The notes below the pieces were generated by a model. The model was not told the origin of the DNA, did no database searches, and was given only the letters and a program-made list of their open reading frames with translations. The translations under genes and the position numbers were made by a program. Shown in pieces: positions 25,331-38,000 of a DNA stretch of 64,000 bases (position 1 is its first letter; each line of letters begins with the position of its first letter). This stretch comes from Taenia hydatigena (Eukaryota > Platyhelminthes > Cestoda > Cyclophyllidea > Taeniidae), in contig JADWOT020000118.1 in the NCBI GenBank assembly GCA_036345935.2, forward strand, positions 1-64,000, written 5' to 3'.

Positions 25331-28300
25331 CATGCTATTTGTTGACTACATAGCTTGTCGTGTGAGAGGTAGTCGATTTAAAAGTTGGGCATTATTATTA
25401 GCATAGATATTATTTATGGCTCACCTTTGTTCATGACTTCGTCACGCACTTTGTGTTAATGGGCGTTACCTTTTAGGCAATTTTGTTTCTATTGTTGATA
25501 AATTTGGCTTAAGAGGACCACCATCGAAGTGTGCGGCAGGCTTGGCTGTGATGGTAACTTCTCAAGTTGTTTGACCCCGCTTGCTTAAGATATAGAAAAA
25601 TGTAATTGAGATATTGAAAATTCTAAGTTTCCGCATACTAGAATGGACTCAATTTGACTCATCAGATTCGTAAGCGTAAGGGCCTTGCCACTATTGCGAT
25701 CTTACTTCTCCTCAACAAAATAACTTTTGCAATGTTCGACGTTGGCAAGCTTGCAAGCGATCACTAAATAGGCTGTCAGCACCACATTGTGGCAGCGCGA
25801 CAAAGCCTCATTCCTCCATCCCTGCAGGTCTGACATCTGAAATGGTCAAAAGCGAATATGTAGTGGAAGGAATTGCAACAGTCACGTCCCTCACTGAAGC
25901 GAAGAGCTTGGTCTTTAAGAAGTATCTGAAACTTTCCTGCGGGTATAAATTTCTCCTGTCAACACTGAAACCCCATACATTAGTAGTACGAACTAGTACC
26001 ACGTAAATTGAGAATGTGACTGACTTCCCAATACATCGCCAGTATGGTGTGCCACTATAGGGACGTGCAGAAATGGTAGGATTGTCGTTGTCACTCTATG
26101 TCGTTATGAGATAATTACGAATCCCTATGTTCCTGTATTGCATGCCATGGAATCGAACAAAGGAGACTAAAGCAGACGCCGTTATTATTCGATTAGATAA
26201 AATGAAAAGCACCGAAATGCTAACACCAATGTGGGGCTCATCTAATCCCTTCCCAGGACACGAATAATTTGAGCCTTGACATTCCCACCACGCAAGAGAC
26301 TAGTGCCAGCATGTCACGACGATTGTTCTAAATGCTTCTTTATGTTCCTTATTTCTCTGCCTTTATCACTCTCCGTTTCCACGTCTTTTGTATCGCATAC
26401 ATCCCGAGGGCATCAGAGTATAAATGTTCACCACGCAAAATCACCTGTCTCTCCCTTGAATTTGCCTTGAAAGCTTCTGAGACTATCCAGCACCAGAGGA
26501 AACGAACCGACTTTTGTCAGCGATCCTTATCTAGCCCTGCGTAAAGTTGAGGTTATGGAAATAGGCGTTTCCGCACTTTGCCATATTTTATGAAAGTGAG
26601 ATATCGCGGTAAGAAAAATCAGCACAAAGGAAAACAGTACGACTTCAATTTCTCGAAAACACTACAATGAACAAGTTGTCATTCCTCACACAAGGCGTTG
26701 CTGCATAAGAATATGCCTATACTCCTGATTGTGTCAGAAACATCTCAGAGGACGCGCACGGTAGAGCACGATATTCGCTTGGCTTTGGCGCGAAATATGT
26801 GTGAGCCTTGGAGACTTCATCAGCTTTCTACAGACTGCAACAGCAAGGAATCGACGAATTCTACATTCTGTTAAGTTTTCTTACAAGGCATCAGCGCGGC
26901 CTTGCGAACGATGGATTGGCCTTATTGAGGAAGGAGAGGTTGTGTGTCATTAATAGCTGGACTTCGCAGCCCATACTAGAAGCGCATTCGCACAGAGAAT
27001 TGCACATTAGCAACTGTCGTGGCTGCCTCAAAAGCAAGAATTACATAGCACGATCCCAATCTCATAATTTGACAATAGAAAGGAGCGATCTTTTGATCTT
27101 CTGAAAGCTTTATGCCCGGTAATCAAGTAGCATTCCTAAGGAAACCCTTAATTGAATTACTCAGCACTGAAATCTAAAAACATTTGTAGAATAACTCACC
27201 ATTTGTATTAAATGTAAAATTTATACATTTACATGCGTCGTCTTTTATTCGGTATTGAGCAACCGTCTCCGACGCTTCTGATTCTTTTGACGAACATCAC
27301 CGAATTTTGAGCACAAAGAGGCTGGCATGTTTTTGTTGCCGATCCAAAGAGAATAGCGGTAATCTTTTGTTGTAAGCTGTCTTGCGCCTGAATTAAATTA
27401 GGTTTGCGATCACAAATAAAATAAGTAAATGAAATCGAACATAATAGCGCAATTAAAGGCTTATTGATAAGAAAAATTAATGGAACCCACCATTATAGCC
27501 AGACGCTGCAGTTCATGCATTGCCTTGTGCTGATGTCGGGGCTTAAATACTCCACGACCTCGAGGGAGGGATTTGATTGACCTCACCTTTATGTCAGCAT
27601 ACTGGTTCCTTCGTATGGCCTTCTCGGAAAGTCACGCAGCCTTAACGCCTGTCTGACTGCTCGCTAATCAAGGGTGTAGAATGTAGTAAATGATCGTGAG
27701 CAGTTGTTATCTTTATGCGTCAGTTAAACTAAAAGCACCTATTTATTTTAAAGTCGGATCTTTCCTTGCAGAGTTTTGCTCGGTAGATCTTTCGTTCTTC
27801 TGGAAAATGATGGACAGATTCACCATTTGCTTGGTCCATGATTTGATTCAAGCATTAATCCGTAACTCGTTGCTTTAGGGTTTTCATAATTAACGTTTAA
27901 TTTGATCGTAATTCGAAAATAGGATTTGTATGCCATTTCATTACACAATTGATTTAAGTGTGTATTTAGCAAGATTCGATTACTTGTTTCCCGATGGCTA
28001 TGTAAACTTTGTGCATTTGAATAAGCGTGCTATTCATTAGTCATGCAGCGTTTTGTGCTTATGCAGATCCGATGTACTCCACGCAGGATGCCTCGACAGA
28101 TTCTACCGGCGTCAGATTCAGATATTCTTCAGAATAGCTAACAGAATTCATACCAAATGTTGCAGTTTAAGTGCTGCAAATATTCCCATATGGGCTTGGC
28201 ATTATCCACCCCAGAAAATTCGAGTTATCCTTTTACATTTTAATTATCAACAACGAGCTGAATAATTCATTGATAAAGAACTGGGCGCTTTTAACAATCA

Positions 28301-29149
28301 CGACTTTCCGAAACCCATGGATCTAAAATTGCGTTTGGTCAAGCAGCTGTAGTGTTCTCAACGATGCGCTGAATGTCTTTAGTTTTTCCTTGATTGGCTC
28401 TTACATGGGACATTATATAATCCTTTAGAAATACGAAATAAAAGTAAAACCAGGCTATTACCATGCATTGTTATGGGATTTCTTTGGCCATTTGTAGTGC
28501 TGATATTTGCGCTTATTTCTTTATTTTCATACATACGTGTTTCTATTTCAGAATTTCCAATTTAGTGAGATCACAAATAGACTACTCGAACCAGAAGTAA
28601 GCATGACATGCCTGTGGTTGCGAGATCAGCTACGTCGAGTCTGTTGATATGTTTTAAGCCACTAACGGTCTAGCTCTGTGACTGAGTTACTAAGGCTATT
28701 TGCATCGCGTGACTTCGGGATGCCATCATTGCTAGCCTTAGTTTATTTTTAAAAGAGTTAATTGGCTGTCGTGGATGAGGTTGTTGCTGACACAAATGCG
28801 TATCTATGCTGCAGCCGCTCGAACCGATTGTCAGTCTAGGTCGTCAGGATTAGTGCCCTAAACTAGGTGAAGACGTCATCTGGGGCCTCAGATTGCCAAA
28901 ACCCTAGACTGATTTGTAGCTTGTTCTGCAACCAATCATCGGGATCCTTCTCTTAGCTTGGATTCGTCAAACTATCCTACAAATTCGCTTGGTGGGTTGT
29001 TACGAGCAATTAGAAGACAATATGAGCAATAATGCCTCCTAGAAACCTTGTATCAAACTTCTTATTGCTAAGTTGAATGGAATGTTCTCAACCTATTCCA
29101 GTTAAGGAGAACAATGCAAAGGGAATCAGCAATTTCGTAACTTAGATTC
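25331..29149. other. Unassigned DNA between repeat copies
   Basis: No gene is recognised. Open frames are at most 98 codons. A possible tRNA-like relic near 26.2 kb is listed separately. Confidence 0.55.
26140..26205 (-). repeat. Possible tRNA-like relic
   Basis: On the minus strand, CTAATCGAATAATAACGGCG resembles the D-arm consensus of the other relics, and TTTGTTCGATTCCATGG supplies a B-box-like GTTCGATTCC. The anticodon arm cannot be folded convincingly. Confidence 0.28.
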
Positions 29150-30065
29150 GACCGAAGTCCTCGATACCCTAAACCACCATTCATGGTATTCGACAAATCT
29201 CGCTAAGTGTGGAAATGCAAGATCTTTGCATGCCTATTTACGCAAGACATAAACAAAACATGTGTGGATTTAATAACTAAGCACATTTCAAATACAGCTT
29301 TCCACATCAAACCTTATCCAGAATTGTCCATTCCAATCGGACTGCCATAAGCGAGCATTTAACGAGTAAAAGAGTCAAATAGGAATCAAAATTTAGGCGC
29401 ATCTCACCTAAAATAGGCACCATAATGAGAAGTAAATGTGTTATTATCAATATTTTCTTACGGAATGTGAGTAGTACAGTAGTGCCGCAGTTTAAAGTTC
29501 AAATCAAAAGTCATTAGGATAGAGTTAATGCCTGAAAGCATCGATGCATTTCATTCCCGTAGTAAGAGAGTATCTGTACTGGACACTTAAGATCGGCATG
29601 GGTCTTCGCCCGGATGCGGTAAAACACTTGTAACAAAGCTTGGTGGCAATTCACTGAACTAACTTCTATGCTTTATCATAATTTACTGATAACTTATAGA
29701 TGTTGAGTTTAGTTTATGCCTGACCAAAAGTGGCAAAATTCAGGCTTCTTTCAAAGGCACGAGTTTTGTGCTTAATTAGCATGATACAAGTAAAGGGATG
29801 AACTCACAATGCAATAGCCAGATCTAATTATGGATGAACAGATTCAGCAAGCTTGGCCCTTCCAAAAACAAACGATTGTTTTCTAGACTTACCAAATCCG
29901 AGACCATACAACCGAGCTCATCTATGTATGTCATGGGGAGCGACCGTGCGATTTGCTACGCTGACCCACCTTTAATACCTTGACCTCAAAAAAGTCATAG
30001 GCCAGTAACCGCCGTAATCATGTCCATTTATAAAAACGTGATGCAGTTCCACAATGTTAGATAAA
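29150..30065 (+). repeat. Repeat family R2, copy b
   Basis: It aligns with 48360-49250: CCACCATTCATGGTATTCGA against CCACCATTCATAGCATTCGA, then TTACGCAAGACATAAACAAA in both. It stops at GATGCAGTTCCACAATGTTA, where R1 copy b begins. Confidence 0.75.
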
Positions 30066-30071
30066 AACACG

Positions 30072-30968
30072 GCCATAGGATTGTAACCGAAGAGATTCTG
30101 CACTTTAAGAAAAGGAAAACTCTATATAATTCTGGCCCTCACTCACAGGTTCGACCTTAAATTCAACGAGAAAGTAAATGCTTCTAAGAATGACGCCATC
30201 ACCTACTAACATTGATGGTTGACTGCGTTTCTCTTTCTTTCGCAAGGTTGCTTTAGTTCTTGTCATCCACCGCTATACAAATCCGCACACATGCTTTGCC
30301 TCTCCTCATTGGCTCTTGCAAAGTCGATATTTGCCCTAGATCTACAAAAATACATCTTGAGTTTCATTGTTAAACACTCACAAATAAGCGTAATTAGACA
30401 ACCTTAACCATCTGCAGAATTATTCGATCACTCAGTAGACCACCAAGCCCGTAGGTTCACGTAGTGCCCTACATTGTGCAGTCACACCCGTTACCAATCC
30501 GGATGACTTCGGATGCGGATAAACGTGGGGTGTGTGGAGGCTACAGGTAGCGAGGATGTCCTTGTGTCCATTTCGGCGTCATTTGCATAAAGAGGAATGC
30601 AGAGGAGCCGAAAGGTGTGAGGTTTAATGTAATGGCCCAAAAATTAGGACATTGTCGATGCTGCACAAGGAAAACTGGAAACTTTTTCATTGGAAAACAA
30701 GAAATTGGAAAAAATGTGAGTGCGAATGAAATGGAAAAGCACGTGACGGTAGCAAGGAAATGCAGAAAAGAAGTTTGCGCTCGAATTATGCTGTTTTGAC
30801 AAAGGGGCCGGTCATCTTAGTTGAGTATTGGCCGCAGCATTTTCAGCGTTTGCCACCAGTGATGCATCCATAAACCCGGAATGGCCCACTGCAGTATTCG
30901 CTAACTTCACACTGGGTATAGTTACAAAGGTCCTTACCCATCCACCCTTACACCCACCACATAAAATT
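30072..30968 (+). repeat. Repeat family R1, copy b (5' part only)
   Basis: It begins with TTGTAACCGAAGAGATTCTG directly after an R2 segment and ends near CCACCCTTACACCCACCACA, where copies a and c continue. Positions about 30535-30635 are identical to 45940-46025 over some 85 bases, although the rest of the copy is much more diverged. Confidence 0.75.
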
Positions 30969-32309
30969 TAGCCCTTAATCTCCTATTCCAACAATGGCTA
31001 GTATCCACCAGGTTGTGGATCAATGAATTAAATTAGAAGCCACTGCAAAGCTTATCATGCCTTCCAGAACAAAGCTAGTCACTTTATGAAAATCATGACA
31101 CCTCTTTTATGCTGCTTTTTGCTACTAGTTGCAATGCAAACAGTTATTAGACTGCACCAATTTAGAGCTAATCTGACGAGGTTGGCCTGGATAGAAAGAA
31201 GTCATTGAGCTAGAGAAGATTAAGCCTTATTTTTGATCCTTTGGGCGTAATTTGTCCTCGATTCTTGCATTAGGGTACAGGGCAACACAAAGTTAGCTGT
31301 ACCCGATTCATTGTCAACTTTCAATTTATCAGTGGGTAGGGTCTTATTCGTTTAGCCAAATAATCTATAGTGAAGTGATTGGTTATCTTGGGTGCATAAC
31401 AGCAAGACCTCAAGCAATGACAAAATTTGTGATTTTAAAGTAATCAACACCACCGGTTGTGTGCGTGCGATCACATTAAGCCGCCCAGTTTACTGCAAAA
31501 TATTAACTACAAGTTACATGTTGTATGTGACGTTGCTTACATATTACTCAACTCCACCCATTTTCATCCCAGCAAATCTTTTTATTCATTTTTACCGCTT
31601 GATTAACCCATAAAAATATGCCACGGACATCTGTTTTTGTAGCTGCACATAAAATATCTCCAAGGACAACGCGCACGCCTATTTTGATGCTGATGGAGTT
31701 GCTAAAGAATCTGTTGGCCCAAGGAAGGGAATCGTCACAACAGGGAGTTTCAGCAGTTTGCAAGTATTTCACTTTAGCACCATAGCCCCTTGTTGTGCTA
31801 AACTATTGCCAGGTGAGGGAGGAATGCGATTGATTTTGAGATATTACATTTCACTTTTTAAAGTTTACCTCTTAATTCCAACTAAGGTTACCTTCCCTGA
31901 AAAATTAGCAGCGTTCGATTTGATTCTACTCAACGGCATACAAGTGAACTCCATCAAGGAAAGTCCAGAGGTTGCTCAGACACAATTGCAAATTCTACAC
32001 ATCTCCATGTTCCTGCGATCTGTCCATCTCTAGCCGTAAATGTTATCACTTTTCTCTCCTTGGTATGGGGTAAAGCCATTGCAGTCCTCCTGCATGTGGA
32101 GTTTGTTATCTTTTCACGTTAGGTCGTATCCCATCACCCAAATACAGAGAAGTTAATTTGCACGTCTATAATCTCAGCGCAATGTCCTAATCAAAATTAT
32201 CCTTGCTCCAGGCAACACAAAGGCACATGTGGCTACCTTAAATTTTTGCCGCCAACGTAAAAATCGTACCATTTCACCGACGCAAATGTTTTTTTTTCCA
32301 CCAGATCGA
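30969..32309. other. Unassigned DNA between R1 copy b and R2 copy d
   Basis: It separates two repeat copies that are contiguous in copy c in the opposite order. No gene is recognised. Confidence 0.5.
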
Positions 32310-33425
32310 GACCACCAATATTGCCTTGACGAATGTGAATAGCAGATTAAGGCTACAGTATAAAGACCAAATCAGAAGTCTGTTAGGTAGAATTAGTGCC
32401 TGAAAACATCGATATATTTCAATCTCGCGGGAGGGAGGCATCCGTACTGGACACAAGGTTGACATCGGCAAATCATTGAACTAGCCTTTACACTTCATCA
32501 TAATTTACTGATAACTTATAGATGTTGAGTTTAGTTTATGCCTGACCAAAAGTGGCAAAATTCAGGCTTCTTTCAAAGGCACGAGTTTTGTGCTTAATTA
32601 GCATGATGCAAGTAAAGGGATGTACTCACAATGCAGTAGCCAGATTTAATAATGGATAAATTGATCTTAGCGAGCTTGGCCCTTCCAAAAACAAATGATT
32701 GTTTCATAGACTTACCAAATCAAGGACTGCATAACCGGGTTCAGCTATGCATGTCATGGAGTGCGACCTTGCGATTCGCTACGCTGCCCCACATTTAATC
32801 CCCCTGACCTCAGAAAGTCGCAGCCCAATAACCACGGCAGTCACGTCAACTTACAAAAACGTGATGCAATTAAACGATTTTAAATAAAAACACAGCTGCG
32901 CGACAGGACTCAAATCCAGCTAACCCATGTAGGCGCCTGGTGCATATCATGGGACATCCAGATGGGTCTCTAGCCGAAGTTGCACATCTACTTGCATTTA
33001 ATGTTGCAAAATTAAGGCGGATTGTCATCAACTCTAGATTCAAGTTTAATCCCGTCGTAGTTAATGCCACAATGTACTCAAAAACATTAGCAAACCTGAG
33101 GTACAAGGCGAATCTCATTTAAGGGCCCTAAGTTTTGTTAAATAGTAATCAATCTTGCAGTATTAGTTTCCACGCCGGTGTTCTGGCCAGGAAAGACACC
33201 TCCTATACCAAACAAACCCTTTGTGTACGTGATTAACACTGGCTCGATATGTGTCGTGTGAACCCTTGTAATGGCTCTTCGGAGTAGGAACAGTTGTGAA
33301 GCAGATGTTCATCATCTTATATTGGGCAACCAATATAAGCAGCCAAATCGACTTAAAACCATGCCTTACTAATCAAATTTTTACAAAAGACGTTTTGAGT
33401 CTCGCTTGAATGTAAAGATGCGTAC

Positions 33426-33713
33426 GTGAACGCAAAACCAGGATGTCATTTAATATCATCTGATGTGGCTCCTTTGATTCTCAATGAATGTGACCTTAAC
33501 TTATCCGAGAGTGGTGAAGAAGGACGCCAATTTTATTCAATTCCATTCAGTTCAAATTTTTTTATTCCAAACCCTAGCAGCACGATTATTCCTGGGCTGG
33601 TCGGCTATGTTGGCAGCAGTTCTGCGGAGTACAGTGAGTTCGCAAGGAATCTGAACAAATGTCATTCTGCCAACCTAAGGAGGCACAGTGTTTTATTGAG
33701 TCCACTAGATTAG
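33426..33713 (+). pseudogene. Open-frame relic in repeat R2 copy d
   Basis: Ninety-five open codons include LNECDLNLSESGEEGRQFYS. The matching stretch of copy c (about 49790-50080) shows the same sequence with several stops and shifts, so at least that copy is dead. It is placed between the conserved 33769-33898 block and an upstream segment shared with 49580-49690. No family is recognised; a degraded transposon protein is the simplest reading. Confidence 0.3.
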
Positions 33714-33875
33714 ATGCTTAAAATGCACTTAATTTTAGTTGACCAGGGAGATTTGAACCTAAAGAGATCCCTTAATTTTTCAGGTTTAAAGTTGACATCA
33801 GCCGTCGCCGTGGCATTCTTAGATGTAGGTGGTCGTCAAGTCAATTTAGACACCACTGATCAGTGTTGCGGGTAG
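33714..33875 (+). CDS. Small open frame in repeat R2, strongly conserved between two copies
   Basis: This frame of 53 codons ends QVNLDTTDQCCG before TAG. It follows, in the same frame, an open stretch of 95 codons from 33426 that ends at TAG 33711-33713. The 3' part (33769-33898) matches 50117-50246 with one mismatch in 130 bases, although the upstream part of that copy is broken by stops and indels. An acceptor-like TTTTTCAG lies at the start of the conserved block. It may be a remnant exon of the element's own gene. No family is recognised. Confidence 0.3.
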   Translation: MLKMHLILVDQGDLNLKRSLNFSGLKLTSAVAVAFLDVGGRQVNLDTTDQCCG

Positions 33876-34204
33876 TACAGCAGTACTTGTATCCATGTTA
33901 CAGCTTATGACAAACTAATGAAGCTTTCAACTGATACCCGCAGGCATTCGCCAGTCTCTGTTGGAAGCCATCCTGCCTGCTACAGTGATATGAAGCTAAA
34001 CCACCCAGTAATAAGACACTTGAATAATATCAAGCCTAGCATTGCCAGTTTGACATCTTCTATTGTTGACTTCACACTTAGCTTTTTCTAGCTCATAGCC
34101 TTGCCAATCGTTTCCACTGCCATTCAGCTATCGCTCTTGCCTTTTTGTCATTGACACTTGGTCTGCAAAAAATCTGTCCTTACTTCTCGCAGTCCGAAGC
34201 TTTC

Positions 34205-34262
34205 TGAGTAGTGAGTAGTAGTGACAGTGGTAAGTAGTAAGTAGTCGTAAGCACTCATAGTG
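34205..34262 (+). repeat. AGTAGTGAGTAGTAG / GTAAGTAGTAAGTAG low-complexity run
   Basis: Short imperfect AGTAG units, shared with 50560-50620 at the end of R2 copy c. They mark the 3' end of the R2 family. Confidence 0.6.
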
Positions 34263-34906
34263 GTAAACATAAATGCACTCAAGTTCAAGCAGGGCACTTA
34301 TCTCCTTTGGGATAGATGCATCCACTGACTTTCATCGTCAAAGCTTCCACTGAGCCAAAGCACTGCAATCTGACATGCATACCTATAGTCCTGTAGGTCA
34401 GAAGCACCAACCAAGAGCTGTTGCACGAATATAAGTGTGAGCACTCTCTTCCATCCTCCAATCTTTGGTTAATCAAGTTTGGCCAGCAGCCACGCAGATT
34501 GTAGGACACCCTTAACTCTAAAACCAGAGGATGTTATTTAAAACTCTTGCGCCCTCTTAGTCCGCCACCTGAGCACCATGATCAATCCTTTGCGAGCCGA
34601 TCCAACTGTCATGTGCATGCCATAGCAAAGTAGCTCCAGTCTCGTTGATAGGTAGTGTAGTAAAAAGAACAATTTATCAGTCAATTTCCAAATCGCTATA
34701 AACGCTTGTCGGTGTGAACCGAAAATCGACCCAACTATAAGGCATTCCTTGACGCATCCCGCTAATTTTTATCGAACTCTGCATCTATAGTTGTTAAAAA
34801 ATCATACCACCTACTAATCGAAACAGGGGCCAATACGACACAAAACTGCCTTTACTTGATATGAGATACTAAGGGAACACATGATGCATTGGATTACACG
34901 CTCTGC

Positions 34907-35079
34907 CTAGGAGATCTGTGCATCCACCAAAGTGGGGGCCTTAATGCCAGCATCGGGACTGTTCCTCAGCTTCCACGGCACACCTTTGTAAGTGGCTATT
35001 TGCGCACCATCCACGCGCATGTCAGACATCACTTGCTCCCACACTTTCTTTTTAGGATGAAGTTGAGCACTTGGTTCGC
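34907..35079 (-). other. AIMP1: AIMP1 exon 4, C-terminal EMAP-II module and stop
   Basis: The exon follows a TCCCTTTTAG acceptor and encodes the last 56 residues after a split glycine. HPKKKVWEQV and ATYKGVPW match the EMAP-II C-terminal module in order and spacing. The protein ends DAQIS before TAG at 34909-34907. A 173-base exon has too short an open frame to stand out alone; it was recognised from the KKKVWE motif. Confidence 0.92.
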
Positions 35080-38000
35080 CTAAAAGGGAGACGTGAAGGA
35101 AGTGAGGTAAGTTGAGCTACTTAAGTAAAGCGAAATTCTTACGCATGAGTGTCATTATCGCTCATCATTTTGGAAAAGAAATCATGGCTCAAAATCCATT
35201 AAAAGTTACAAAGTGTAATGCTGCAGTGAAGGGCGGTGACATCACCATTCTATCGTTTAACGCTTCGGAGAGGTAGATGTTTTACTTAGTTACGGGAACT
35301 CTAGAAGTCTATGCTACAGTGGATGTCTGCAGCATCAACGAACTCACCAGAAGCTTTCTTCGTCCTGCCTGATTTCCGGATGCTCTAGAATGCTTGGAAA
35401 TTCGCACTCTCTTTAAGTTGTCCTGATTAGCCAATATCGCATACAAATGAACTTAATTCGCCAATATTTACCGACACCAGCGCTAATACGCATACGACAG
35501 GTATACGAGGATGGGTGGAACACCTCAAGTTTCTACCAGTCAGTAGTAGGAGCTCGCCTTTAAATTATGCTTGCTAATTACTCACCTATGTTGCGTGGAG
35601 GCATTTCATAGTTTTGTTTGGAAATACGGCAAAAACTGGTCCCAAACACATGCGCAAATATTTGGTGGCAAATTCTGTAGACCTCTAATTCTTTACAAAA
35701 CGAAACGTTTAAAAATCTAGATTCCGAACAATTAGGAAACAAAAATAGAAATAAGTAGGGGTTACGAAACGCACACAGCAACCACCGATAGCTCTTTCCG
35801 TAGACATGCAGCGATTCCGCGAGTCCTAGAAGATAGCCGAACGTGACGCAGCCATATAGCTCATCCTTTACCATTAATTCCTAAAGCATTCAATTCTTTA
35901 TAGCCCAAAAAGACCAAAACTCTTATAGAATTAATGTTTTATCACCCCGCTTGCGCAAACAGCCCCTAAGATCTTCAATGAACTCACTGTAATTTATGCC
36001 CACCAGTCGAGGAAGGACCTAAATGTCCTTTTTAAGCCTCACAAGGTTTCAAGACTCCTTAAAAACCTGAGCTGTCAGTTAAACACAAATGCTGATGCAA
36101 CCTCAGGATCGGAAAGTCATTGGAAATTCAATACCATTCTAATGGCTTCCAGCAGACTTTCCTAGTTCGATGGATGTGACGACAGCAATATACAGCATCC
36201 CTCCAAAGCCCGAGACTCTATAATAGAATGTAGATATCAACTTATCAGTGTGGCCCTCTACGTAAACTCTGTCACCCAGCACTGGTTCTGTCACACTCTC
36301 AATAACTAGGGGTTCCACTCTATCATTGGCGTCAGCGGCGCATATCAGCATACCCTGCGACTCGATGCCACGCATCTTGACAGGTTTGAGATTGCACACA
36401 AAGATGCCTATTAATCCTTGCATTTTCTCAATGGGCACGTGTGGCACAAGACCGCTGACCACGGTGCGGAGTTCGCCTTCCCCTAGATTCACCTAGGAGG
36501 AGTAAAGAAACGAATTCGCCATACAGGAGCCAAAACTAGGAGAAAAGTCATTGCAGAGTGCATAGGGTGTTTAATAGATATAGTTAGCAATGGAAAGCGA
36601 CGGCAACGGCTGCATAAATTTGACGGATTTTTGAAGGTAGAGTTTCCTAAAAGATAAAACCCATAAGATAAAGCAGGGCTCTTTCTGAGACCTTACCTCT
36701 GCTACTAAATAATCAGGCAGCCATGCAGCTAGATTAGTATTCTTTTTTTAATTGGCTTGTTACTTGTATCCTGTACAAGAACTTGGCGAGTAAAAACCAT
36801 TTGATCCAGTTCGTAAATTTTCTGATGTTCCAGTATACGAACCAATCAGCCAAGAATCTGGTTAGCGTTTCCTTCATTACCTTCTTGGAGCAAATAAGTG
36901 TCTTGCAAATTGCTAGGGTTGGTTCAAGCTGCTGTCACTTCAAAATAAACCAGATCCTAATGCCGCAGACTTAGACAACCCACACGATTTGAATTTTTCT
37001 TTGGAAAAAGGTAGATTATACTAAATCATCGTACAGAGCGAGCTAAAGCATTTAAAAATCATCTTCTAAAAAGATCAAGGATATAAGGAGGATGAGCACT
37101 TGCATTTAGCACGGGCTGCTATTTGTCACAAATTTCATTTTTTTAATTTCGGTCCTCGGATTTAAAGAGGGCTGATGCCTATCCATTTTAAGAATTAAAC
37201 CATTTTGATTCACTTTTGGTGATTCTGAGATTCCTAGCCACGAAGGCATATGAAATCTGCAGCCAGTTGCCGCAAAATTTTTACCTAATTGATAACTTTT
37301 GTTGGGAACTGCAAAGCTTTAAACATCGAAGGATCAGACTATCAAAATCACCTCTGAGTCCTCTATTGTTTTGCCGATTCAGGACACTAACCAAAGTTCT
37401 TTAAAATAGTTGATGATAAACCACAACATCTACTAGACCATCCATTATGCCTTTGCCTGGGAGGGTCAGTGAAAGTTTCAACAAGGTTTAAGAATTGCCA
37501 CAAAGTGTCTAGCCTGCGAAACCTTCCAGCACAAATCATCAAAACGAGTTTATTCCGTAATTCATACTGCTTTGGTAGCGCCAAAGATCGTCCATAGTTT
37601 TCAATTAGCGCTCAGTCCGCAAAAAGACCTGCGTTTCTAGGCCTAAATTTGTTTGACAACTCAGAACACAAGTATATTTGCAAGAAATCAAATTTGCAGG
37701 AAGAGCAGGACCAAAGTCGCGCCACAAGGTTAGTTAAAGTTTAGGGCGGTCCTTGAAAATACTGAAATGTAGGCATTTTAAATGTTAGGCGTTTACGCAG
37801 AAAAACAAGCTTACAGTCAAATAACAGCCACCTTTCATGTCAAAACCAGGGTTGTAAAGGATAAAATAAGTTGGGTCGAGTTAAACTGGTTTCTAAATGT
37901 TCAAAGACGTTTTACAGATATGATTCGGAGGTAAGAGACATTCAGCACCTTAAATATTCCTACAAGAAGTATGAGCAAGCCTCACGCTTTGTTCATGCTG

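Larger units (their letters stand above)
32310..34305 (+). repeat. Repeat family R2, copy d
   Basis: It aligns with copy c from about 48650 to 50668 and with copy b over 32310-32880. Positions 32497-32607 are identical to 29675-29785 (111 bases). The right end carries a TAGTAAGTAG-type run shared with copy c. The AIMP1 stop codon lies 600 bases beyond its end. Confidence 0.75.

Noticed and set aside
36139..36245. Read-through extension of AIMP1 exon 3 to a stop near 36139
   Set aside because: Family similarity ends exactly at 36246 and resumes in exon 4 with the correct phase, so the extension is intron.
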